Shown piece after piece: positions 8,000 through 15,067 of a stretch of 17,117 nucleotides of DNA. Position 1 is the first letter of the stretch, and each line of letters begins with the position of its first letter. The notes under the pieces are model-generated. The model was given only the letters and a program-made list of their open reading frames with translations, was not told where the DNA came from and did not search any database. Source of the DNA: Candidatus Omnitrophota bacterium (GTDB taxonomy: Bacteria > Omnitrophota > Gorgyraeia > Gygaellales > Profunditerraquicolaceae); the NCBI GenBank assembly GCA_028706895.1, contig JAQTVG010000007.1, positions 1 to 17,117 on the forward strand, given 5' to 3'. A program made the position numbers and the translations under genes.

Positions 8000-9412
8000 T
8001 TAAAGGTCGCTATGAACATTCAGCATACCTAAACCCGAACGCATATACCTCGAAAATTCATCAAAAGAATTAATTCCCAGAATAATTTTCCCTAATCTTA
8101 AAGGCCTGAAATAAAACCTGCGGTAAGCTTTTACTGTCAGGGCCTCAATATCTTTTTCAGATAAAGAAGTCCAGGGCGAAGGAAGCCTCTCTTCCTGGGC
8201 CAGGCCCAATATATACTCCCTCCAATAATCCCTGCCCGTGGCTTCCTTTACCTGGTCGTATAAGATGGTACCCGGTTTAGCTATCGTTTTATGGAATTGG
8301 GCATAATCCAAATTAAGGCTCAAGGCAAAATCTATTGTATTAGAGGCCGTCTCCATGGTATCCCCGGGAGCCCCTATAAGAAAAAAACCCAGCACAAGGA
8401 TACCTTTGTCTTTAGTCAGGTCGACTATTCTTTTTATCCGGTCAAGCGTTATCCCTTTTCGCGAGGCATTCAGGATTTCTTGACAACCGCTCTCAATGCC
8501 ATAATATATCCTCTTGCACCCGCCTGATTTCATCTCATTCAACAATTCCTCATCCATCGTATCGACCCTGGACCTGCAGGCCCAAATTATATCCAGGTTT
8601 CTTGTTTTTATCTGCCTGCTTATATCGATTACCCGCTGCTTATTAAAAGTAAACAGCGGATCAAAAAACTCTATCTCGCGAATGCCGTATTTTTTATAGC
8701 ACTCCTCTATCTCATCCGCTGTTTTTTCTGCCGTACGAAAACTATAGGGTATGTTCTTCACATAACAAAACCCGCACCTGCTGGGGCAGCCCTTGGAAGT
8801 TATCATTATTGTAAAATTCTTCCGCTTTGACACAATTGTGTGATATTTTTCATTTGACAACAAGTGCCTGGCAGGAAAAGGCAGGGAGCCGAAATCTTCT
8901 TCGAGAGTAGAAGGCGGATTTATGCACACTTTGCCGCCGTCCTTAAAAGCCAAACCGCCTATATTATCCAGATTCCTGCCTCTTTCCAGGTTATAAAGCA
9001 ATGCTGGCAGGCTCTTAGTGGCCGGCCCGATGATGCCGTAATCGATTTCCGGGTGAGACATTACTTCGTCAGGATACAAATCCAGAAGCACATTCCCCGT
9101 CAAAACCGGCAATCCTGTTTTTTGCTTAATAAATTTTATCCACTCCAGGGTCTGCCGAAACATGTACACCGTAAGCATAAAACCTGCCATTTGGGCGCCA
9201 AAATTCATTATCTGGCCAACCGCCTCTTCCCTGGTAATCCTGGGTTTAGTATTTGCGTCAATTATAATCACCTCGTGGCCGTGTTGTTCAGCTATAGCTG
9301 CGGCATAAGCCAACCCTAAAGGCGGCGGCTGCGTAAACTCCCTGCTGACTATATCTATATCTTCTTCAAACTTCTTATGGTCAAAAGGAGGAAAAATAAA
9401 TGCTATTTTCAT
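8000..9412 (-). CDS. B12-binding domain radical SAM protein
   Basis: The protein has 470 residues. The N-terminal cobalamin-type domain has FPPFDHKK, PPLGLAYAAAIAEQHGHEV and LTGNVLLDLYPDEV. Its loop, normally GEGE, reads IIGPATKS (127-134), so it has diverged at a conserved position. The linker LPFPARHLLSNEKYH leads to the radical SAM motif TSKGCPSRCGFC with cysteines 209, 213 and 216. YGIESGCQEIL and FFLIGAPGDTMET are the later SAM elements, and YRRFYFRP marks the conserved C-terminus. It starts inside the stop codon of the gene at 9409 (ATGA overlap), so the pair is probably made in fixed ratio. It is the last gene of the first block and meets the methyltransferase tail to tail. Family placement is secure; the reaction is not known. 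Confidence 0.86.
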   Translation of the reverse strand: MKIAFIFPPFDHKKFEEDIDIVSREFTQPPPLGLAYAAAIAEQHGHEVIIIDANTKPRITREEAVGQIMNFGAQMAGFMLTVYMFRQTLEWIKFIKQKTGLPVLTGNVLLDLYPDEVMSHPEIDYGIIGPATKSLPALLYNLERGRNLDNIGGLAFKDGGKVCINPPSTLEEDFGSLPFPARHLLSNEKYHTIVSKRKNFTIMITSKGCPSRCGFCYVKNIPYSFRTAEKTADEIEECYKKYGIREIEFFDPLFTFNKQRVIDISRQIKTRNLDIIWACRSRVDTMDEELLNEMKSGGCKRIYYGIESGCQEILNASRKGITLDRIKRIVDLTKDKGILVLGFFLIGAPGDTMETASNTIDFALSLNLDYAQFHKTIAKPGTILYDQVKEATGRDYWREYILGLAQEERLPSPWTSLSEKDIEALTVKAYRRFYFRPLRLGKIILGINSFDEFSRYMRSGLGMLNVHSDL

Positions 9413-10929
9413 TTTGATTTCAGATTAAACAACCTGTTAACCGCCGAACTAATTCTTACTTTTAATATCTTTGGCATAAAATATAAATAACGTATATAGT
9501 ACCTTCTCCTGGCGATATCTAACCTGTCTTTAGATAACATGGTGAAAGGAATTTCAATAAGCGCGGGATTAATCAAAGGGAAATAGCGATAGAGCTTCCT
9601 GTTTATAATAAAATTATATATTCTTGGGGGTATGAAATTAAGCAACAATAGCAGTAAATGGTAACGAAGCATTTCTTTTTTATGGAGCGCGTTTTGCAGC
9701 GTGTTAGCTGTGGCCAAAGGGTTTTCTTCCAGGCTCCTGGCCATTTCTTTATTCAGAACCCCCATCTTCAATGCCGTATCTACAATAGCTGTCCGCGGGA
9801 AATAAATAAGCCAGAAAACACATGCCCTGTCAACCCGGTGCTGGTTGTAAAATCTGGCCATCTCCAATATATCTTCTTCGCTCTGGCCCGGCAGCCCGAT
9901 AATATTGTCGGCAACACAACGGATGCCGTATCTTCTGCACAAACCAATGGCCTCTTTAATCTGCTCATTAGTATCTCTGCGGTACAGTATCTGGCTCCTG
10001 GTTTTCATATTAATACTCTGGACACCCAGGCACAACTGATAGCAGCCCGCTTTTTTCAAATACGCGATAACTCTTTCGTTTACCGTAGAAGGCGAACCAA
10101 AGCAATAAAGCGGGACTCCAATCTCTTTTTCGTATCTTCGGGAGAATTCTTTCAACCAGTTCTCATCAGAAGTAAATAAGTCGTCGTTAACCCGCAGGAG
10201 CTTGAAACCGTATCTTTTTTTGGCAAGATTTAATTCCGCGAATACATTCTCTAAGCTCCGGAGCCGCACCCTTTTTTCTTCGCGCGGGTATCTCATATCC
10301 CAAATATTATTATGGCAATAGGAACAGCTGTTTAAACAGCCTCTGCGGGTTATAACCGCATAACCACTCTTATATTTCGGGATTAAATCATAATACAGGC
10401 CCTTGTCTGGAAAAGGCAGGCAATCTAAATCTTCTATATAGGGCCTAAGCGGATTTTTTATAATCGTATCCCCATCCCTAAACCAGATATTTTTGATAGA
10501 GTAATCCAAATTGCCCTTCTCCAGGCTGTTGGCCAATTCCAATAAAGCAAACTCTCCTTCTCCGATTATCACGGAGTCTACGCATTGATTTTTTAACACC
10601 ACTTCGGGGACAGAACTGGGATGAATGCCTCCAAAATTAATGTGGACCGCTGTTCTTTTTTTTATTTCCCGCGCGGTTTGCAGCGCCCATTGGTAATCAG
10701 AGCTGACTACCGAGAATGCGACCAAGCCCGGGCTGTAATCTAAAACCTGTTTCATTAATTGGCTGCTATAATCAAAAAACCTGCCTAAAGGTTTAATCTT
10801 TATAAACTGGTCATAAAATAAGCCTGGATCAAAAGCTAACAGCGTCTTGTGCCCGCCTTCTTTTAAGACCGAAGATAAATATTCAATACCTATGTTTTCA
10901 AACCCCTTATATACGAAAATTATCTTCAT
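9409..10929 (-). CDS. B12-binding domain radical SAM protein
   Basis: The protein has 506 residues. The cobalamin-type domain covers about residues 1-140 (KGFENIGIEYLSSVLKEGGH, INFGGIHPSSVPEVV, IIGEGEFALLELA). The linker LPFPDKGLYYDLIPKY is a diverged form of LPFPARHLL. The radical SAM core opens with TRRGCLNSCSYC, cysteines 198, 202 and 205, followed by HNNIWDMRY. LGVQSINMKTR replaces the usual GxES strand, and IIGLPGQSEEDI is the G-x-PG element. The C-terminal region is longer than in its paralogues and rich in aromatic and basic residues (RRRYYIRYLYFMPKIL), suggesting membrane or lipid contact. It lies 9 bp after the asparagine-synthetase-like gene and overlaps the gene at 8000 by 4 bp. 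The GVQS form recalls COG1032 members with different substrate classes; specificity is unknown. Confidence 0.86.
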   Translation of the reverse strand: MKIIFVYKGFENIGIEYLSSVLKEGGHKTLLAFDPGLFYDQFIKIKPLGRFFDYSSQLMKQVLDYSPGLVAFSVVSSDYQWALQTAREIKKRTAVHINFGGIHPSSVPEVVLKNQCVDSVIIGEGEFALLELANSLEKGNLDYSIKNIWFRDGDTIIKNPLRPYIEDLDCLPFPDKGLYYDLIPKYKSGYAVITRRGCLNSCSYCHNNIWDMRYPREEKRVRLRSLENVFAELNLAKKRYGFKLLRVNDDLFTSDENWLKEFSRRYEKEIGVPLYCFGSPSTVNERVIAYLKKAGCYQLCLGVQSINMKTRSQILYRRDTNEQIKEAIGLCRRYGIRCVADNIIGLPGQSEEDILEMARFYNQHRVDRACVFWLIYFPRTAIVDTALKMGVLNKEMARSLEENPLATANTLQNALHKKEMLRYHLLLLLLNFIPPRIYNFIINRKLYRYFPLINPALIEIPFTMLSKDRLDIARRRYYIRYLYFMPKILKVRISSAVNRLFNLKSK

Positions 10930-10938
10930 TAATTCTTT

Positions 10939-12846
10939 TTAACAATTTTTACCGGCTGGGGCATTGATGTAAATATCATGCCATAAATAAAAAACAAGGA
11001 GACTCAAAATCTTCCAGCTGTTATTTTTAATATTGCCGAAGTGCTCATTTAATATTTGCTCTATATATTTCTGATTAAAATAATTCAGGCTTTTAGTTTT
11101 TTCTGCGGATAATATGTCCGTTACCATGTCTTTCCACCCGTGTTTAATCCATACATTAACGGGAGAGCTCAGCCCCCTCTTGGCCTTGGAGAATACGCCG
11201 TGAGAAAAGTTTTTAGCCATTGCCTTTTTGAGCAAGTATTTTGAAGTAAAGCCCTTTAATTTAAAAATAGAAGGGACCTTGAATAAAAACTCAACAAGCT
11301 CATGGTCGAGAAATGGAGACCTTACTTCCATCAAAGATGATTTGCCCATAACATCAAACATTCTAAGGCATTCGGGCATGTAAGTCTTTAGGTCTACATA
11401 TAATAACTTGTTAATTAAATCTCCGCTCTTGGTTGAATCAAAATAATTCCGGTAAACTCCGAACAAATTTTCTCCCCCCGCTTTACTATCCAGAAAATCT
11501 CTGGTCAATAACTCTGTTTTATCCTGTTCAGAAAAAAATTGCCTCCACCTGCTATGCGCCTGTAAAGGGGAACCTCCGAAACCGGAAAAAAAACATTTGA
11601 TTTTATATTCAAGGCTCCTCGGCTTATCTGAAACCGGAATAAATCCGGATAGATAAGAAAGCGGATATTTTAAAAGCGGCGCAAGGGGCAGTTTTGAAAA
11701 ACAGCGGTTTACTTTATCGGCGGCGTAACTTTCGTAACCTGCAAATAGCTCATCGCCCCCTTCCCCGCACAAGGCAACTTTAACGTATTTACCTGCGAAT
11801 TTGCTTATATAATAACTTGCAAATACTCCGGGGTCAGCTATAGGATCATCCAAAAAATAGATTATTTCCTTCAGGGTGTTTATATTTATTTTATCCGCTC
11901 CCAGAAAAGTCTCGTTATGCTCTGCCTTTAATCGTTCAGATATAAAATGAGAATTTTTTACGTCGTCATCGTAATCTTTTTCCGGGAAACCTAATGTAAA
12001 AGTCTTAATAGGGTAATTTTGTAAACGCGACATAAATAATCCTATTGAACCAGAATCAATCCCTCCGCTCAATAATAAACCTGCCGGATTATGGCTGTCT
12101 AAGTTTCTTTTAACCGCTGTTTCCAATAATCGGAGGAGTTCTTCTATAAAGAATTCTTCTTTTTCCGCCTTTATTTCATCTAAATGCAAATCCCAGTATT
12201 TCTTTAATTCCGTTCCTTCGGAAGAAACTACAAGGCAATGCGCCGGAGGTAATTTTCTTATGTTTTTGAAAAGGCTGGAGGGAGCAAGGACATAATTGTA
12301 GGATAAAAAATAATGGAGAGATTCAAAATCAATTTCTTTCTTAATATCGCTATTCTGGAGTATAGATTTAATTTCGGAGGCAAAAATTACCGCGCCATCA
12401 GAAATTGTATAAAAAATAGATTTCAGGCCCAGCCTGTCCCGGAATAACAGGAGTTTCTCCCGCCTTTTGTCCCAAAGCGCAAAAATAAACATCCCGTTAA
12501 TCTTCTTAACGCAATCCTCCCCCATTTCTTCATAAAGATGGGCAATTAATTCGCCATAATCATGAGTTTTAATTAAATGGCCTTTTTGTAATAAATAACC
12601 CCTTATATCCTGGGAATTATAAATTACCCCTTCAAAAGCTACCCGGATTAAACCGTTTTCATTAGATAAAGGAGATTTTAAATTATCGCCGTTTAATCCC
12701 CTGATGCCGATTCCTATCTGCCTTTCGCAAAATATTCCGTGTTTATCTAAACCGTAACAGTCAAAGGCATGGCACATCCTGTCAATCAGCTTTTCTTCTA
12801 CCGGATTTTTTGTTTTAAAATTAAACCGCCCGCAAATAGCTTCCAT
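10939..12846 (-). CDS. Asparagine synthetase-like amide synthetase with inactivated glutaminase domain
   Basis: This 635-residue protein aligns end to end with AsnB-type glutamine-hydrolysing asparagine synthetases. The synthetase half is intact: pyrophosphatase loop LLLSGGIDSGS (257-267), FLDDPIADP (331-339), LCGEGGDELFAGY (359-371) and RSPFLDHELVEF. The glutaminase half (1-200) is not. The family start MCGICG reads MEAICG, so the catalytic Cys2 is Glu. HRGPD is CYGLD (29-34 region), LGHRRLS is IGIRGLN (Arg49 of E. coli AsnB becomes Gly), NGEIYN is EGVIYN (72-77), and SDTEV is DYGEL. It should therefore activate a carboxylate with ATP but take nitrogen from free ammonia or an amine, as beta-lactam synthetase and lasso peptide cyclases do. 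It starts 6 bp after the exported protein gene and 9 bp before a radical SAM gene. The family is certain; the altered chemistry is inferred. Confidence 0.88.
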   Translation of the reverse strand: MEAICGRFNFKTKNPVEEKLIDRMCHAFDCYGLDKHGIFCERQIGIGIRGLNGDNLKSPLSNENGLIRVAFEGVIYNSQDIRGYLLQKGHLIKTHDYGELIAHLYEEMGEDCVKKINGMFIFALWDKRREKLLLFRDRLGLKSIFYTISDGAVIFASEIKSILQNSDIKKEIDFESLHYFLSYNYVLAPSSLFKNIRKLPPAHCLVVSSEGTELKKYWDLHLDEIKAEKEEFFIEELLRLLETAVKRNLDSHNPAGLLLSGGIDSGSIGLFMSRLQNYPIKTFTLGFPEKDYDDDVKNSHFISERLKAEHNETFLGADKININTLKEIIYFLDDPIADPGVFASYYISKFAGKYVKVALCGEGGDELFAGYESYAADKVNRCFSKLPLAPLLKYPLSYLSGFIPVSDKPRSLEYKIKCFFSGFGGSPLQAHSRWRQFFSEQDKTELLTRDFLDSKAGGENLFGVYRNYFDSTKSGDLINKLLYVDLKTYMPECLRMFDVMGKSSLMEVRSPFLDHELVEFLFKVPSIFKLKGFTSKYLLKKAMAKNFSHGVFSKAKRGLSSPVNVWIKHGWKDMVTDILSAEKTKSLNYFNQKYIEQILNEHFGNIKNNSWKILSLLVFYLWHDIYINAPAGKNC

Positions 12847-12852
12847 ATATGC

Positions 12853-13386
12853 TTATCTTGCCCCGCAGCGTATTGCTTCTATCTCAAAAATGTTTGTCTC
12901 GCCGGTATTCAGCACACCCCGGCAGTCGTTTCCGCTAAACACAAACTTATGTTTACCAAGATTTTGGCCTGTCCCATCAAGCAGGTCCCCGGATAACATA
13001 TTATTAGCTACTATCCCTTCGATGATTATTTGCCTTCCGGTTTTCCATTCGCCATCTTCATAATAAAAAGTCTGCAGGGCCCCCTTGACCTGATCATCGC
13101 TTCCCTGCTCCAGCCGCATTGTTACTTTTATTCTCCCCTTCTTCTCTTCAATGCTGGTAGTCTCTTTCGTGAAACACCAATCTCCGGAAACATTAACGGT
13201 AGAAACAGATTTGAGCTTATCTTTTCCCCAATTATCAAATAAATCCCTTAATTCATCGGGGCTAAGCTCCTTTACCGCATACTGTAGTTCAATATTGTTT
13301 TCTTCTGCTGTCTGAGAATAAACTATACCCGTAGCCAATAACCCGAAAACCAGCGCCAACAACACCAGCCACATTAACTTTTTCAT
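12853..13386 (-). CDS. Small exported protein of unknown function
   Basis: This 177-residue protein is not recognised. It has a clear signal peptide, MKKLMWLVLLALVFGLLATG, with a likely cleavage after IVYS (residue 24). The mature chain of about 153 residues looks beta-rich. It has repeated glycine turns (VSGDWCF, MRLEQGSDDQVKGAL, DGEWKTGRQIIIEGIVANNMLSGDL, FVFSGNDCRGVL), in the style of small lipocalin-like barrels. It has three cysteines, C71, C155 and C174, an odd number for disulfides. No lipobox is present. The ribosome binding site is the best in the window, and the gene lies in the operon just before the asparagine-synthetase-like gene, 6 bp away. It could bind or carry the pathway product, or be its substrate; both are speculation. 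Confidence 0.75.
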   Translation of the reverse strand: MKKLMWLVLLALVFGLLATGIVYSQTAEENNIELQYAVKELSPDELRDLFDNWGKDKLKSVSTVNVSGDWCFTKETTSIEEKKGRIKVTMRLEQGSDDQVKGALQTFYYEDGEWKTGRQIIIEGIVANNMLSGDLLDGTGQNLGKHKFVFSGNDCRGVLNTGETNIFEIEAIRCGAR

Positions 13387-13390
13387 CCCG

Positions 13391-13400
13391 CACCTCCTTT
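13391..13400 (-). promoter_or_regulatory. Near-perfect Shine-Dalgarno of the exported protein gene
   Basis: The minus strand reads AAAGGAGGTG here, complementary to the 16S rRNA 3' end, with six bases between GGAGG and the ATG. Most neighbouring genes have weak or no such site, so this gene is probably translated at a higher level than its operon partners. It also fixes the start codon. Confidence 0.8.
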
Positions 13401-13407
13401 AGTTATA

Positions 13408-15060
13408 TTATATTAAACATCTATTGCATAACCCCCTGAAAGCCGAGATTATATTACAGATGCTTTTGGAACTCTTTGATATGATTTTTTTTAGGAAAAT
13501 ATTGTCCGTCTTGAGAAAATCAGAAATTATGAAATCGGATAATCTGCAGGAACTGCCGCATATAGTCTCCTGCAAATAAATCCTGAAAGAATCTTCCCGG
13601 GAAAGCCGGCCATTTTCTCCCGGTGGATAGAAATCTTGCTTAAAATAACCCAGCCTTGGGGTGAGAAAACCTTCCTTGTTCGTATCCTTGCTGGATAAAA
13701 CAAAATCTTTAAAAGTATTTCTGGTTTTAACTATCCCGTATTTCTCGGGATAGATATGCATAAGGGATGCCGGCTCTAATACAGGATTAACGGTAGAAAT
13801 GCTAATGATATTAGGAAAATTTTCTCGTAAAAATTCTTTAAAATGAAGGGTAATATCAATATCTCTTGCCGTTTCCGCGGGTAATCCTAAAGAAAAATAT
13901 AATATTACTTGGATTTTAAAAGAATTGATGGATTTGAGCGTTTCTATTAATTCATTGTTGTCGTAATAGAACCCTTTATTAAATCTCCTGACCTCTTCCG
14001 AACCCGTTTCCGGAGATAGCCCAATGTATAATTTAGAACCGTTATGGCGGATAGCATTGAATGCTTCAATTAACCTCTTGGGAGGCAAATCCGGGCATTC
14101 AAGATAATAATCCATTTCTGTTTGCGCTTTTTTTATAGCTTCAAAAAGCTCTTCAAAATAATGGTTGTTATTATTTAGCGGCAAGTAAGACAGGTAAATC
14201 TCGTTGTATCCGTATTTTTGGGCTTCTTTAATGCTCGCGACTACTTTCCCGATAGAACGCATAGCCACATCATCCCTGCCGCAGGTTATTTTTTGGCTAA
14301 GCTTTGAACCGCCGCAATAACTGCAATTAACGGGGCATCCTTTATGGGTAAGCAAAGGGAAATAAGCGGCGGGACGGAATTTATTCAGTATTTTGTTAGT
14401 TACGCCGGTTAACCAGCGCGCACCCCGCATGTCCTGCATCTTTATATACAATTTATGGTTCTTCAATAAATCAAAATTCGTAAAATTGGAATTATCCAGG
14501 TCTTCTTGCTTGGCGACATAAGTTATCTTATTAGTCTTTATGCCTTCCGGGCCTCTCCATGTAAAATTAGGGACATTGGAAAAATCTCTTTCTTGTATAG
14601 ATAATGCCTCCAGGAGCCTAAGAAGCGGCACTTCACCGTCTCCCCTTATTACTCCATCTATACAGCTGAATTCTCTGGCTATCTCCTCGTGGAAATAACT
14701 GGCAGTTAACCCTCCCAACACGACAAAAATACCCGGGTTGCATTCCTTAATCTCCTTAGCTGCCTCAATTGTGTCATAACTCTGATAATGCCAGTGGAGG
14801 CTCAAGCCCACCACTTTGGGATTTACTTCTTTTAAATATTCTTTTAATGAAAACCTGGGATTATTTATCTTCTCAAGGCCCAGATGTACAATCTGGGTAT
14901 GGTATCCTTTCTTATAAACAAAATCGGCGATAGACAATAAGCCCATGGGCAAGATAACGGTAAACATATGCTCTCCGATAGGCTTATAAAAATTTTTAAA
15001 TTTCGGCGCAAAAGCTAACAGGCAATCTAATCCGGACTTTGAATGAGTATCTGGTTTCAT
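13408..15060 (-). CDS. B12-binding domain radical SAM protein, larger subfamily
   Basis: The protein has 550 residues from the ATG at 15058-15060. This start lies 7 bp after the previous stop and opens just before the domain (CLLAFAPKFKNFYKPIGEH). An upstream ATG at 15108 would add 16 residues and overlap the previous gene by 41 bp. The cobalamin-type domain has PMGLLSIADFVYKKGYH, LSLHWHYQSYD, LGGLTASYF and IRGDGEVPLL. A longer linker without the LPFPAR motif leads to LTHKGCPVNCSYCGGSKL, with cysteines 242, 246 and 249. LSPETGSEEV and SLGLPAETARD are the later SAM elements. It belongs with the smaller protein at 2984 (shared LHW tract) rather than with the other radical SAM proteins here. Its C-terminal 100 residues lack the FYFRP segment. 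It sits 21 bp before the exported protein gene. Reaction unknown. Confidence 0.83.
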   Translation of the reverse strand: MKPDTHSKSGLDCLLAFAPKFKNFYKPIGEHMFTVILPMGLLSIADFVYKKGYHTQIVHLGLEKINNPRFSLKEYLKEVNPKVVGLSLHWHYQSYDTIEAAKEIKECNPGIFVVLGGLTASYFHEEIAREFSCIDGVIRGDGEVPLLRLLEALSIQERDFSNVPNFTWRGPEGIKTNKITYVAKQEDLDNSNFTNFDLLKNHKLYIKMQDMRGARWLTGVTNKILNKFRPAAYFPLLTHKGCPVNCSYCGGSKLSQKITCGRDDVAMRSIGKVVASIKEAQKYGYNEIYLSYLPLNNNNHYFEELFEAIKKAQTEMDYYLECPDLPPKRLIEAFNAIRHNGSKLYIGLSPETGSEEVRRFNKGFYYDNNELIETLKSINSFKIQVILYFSLGLPAETARDIDITLHFKEFLRENFPNIISISTVNPVLEPASLMHIYPEKYGIVKTRNTFKDFVLSSKDTNKEGFLTPRLGYFKQDFYPPGENGRLSREDSFRIYLQETICGSSCRLSDFIISDFLKTDNIFLKKIISKSSKSICNIISAFRGLCNRCLI

Positions 15061-15067
15061 ATTTATC

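Noticed and set aside
8864..9319. 151-residue plus-strand frame
   Set aside because: Antisense to the cobalamin domain of the gene at 8000; no recognisable protein features.
9658..10179. 173-residue plus-strand frame opposite a radical SAM gene
   Set aside because: Antisense shadow of the conserved barrel of the gene at 9409; no domain, no ribosome binding site.
12820..12846. Alternative start of the synthetase at an ATT codon giving Met-Cys-Gly, which would restore the nucleophile
   Set aside because: ATT starts are extremely rare, the ATG is correctly placed 6 bp after the upstream gene, and alignment puts this Cys on the second Cys of MCGICG. The other glutaminase residues are lost in any case.
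10939..13386. A classical lasso peptide or other RiPP cluster
   Set aside because: There is no short precursor gene, leader peptidase or RRE domain in view; the exported 177-residue protein has an ordinary Sec signal peptide.
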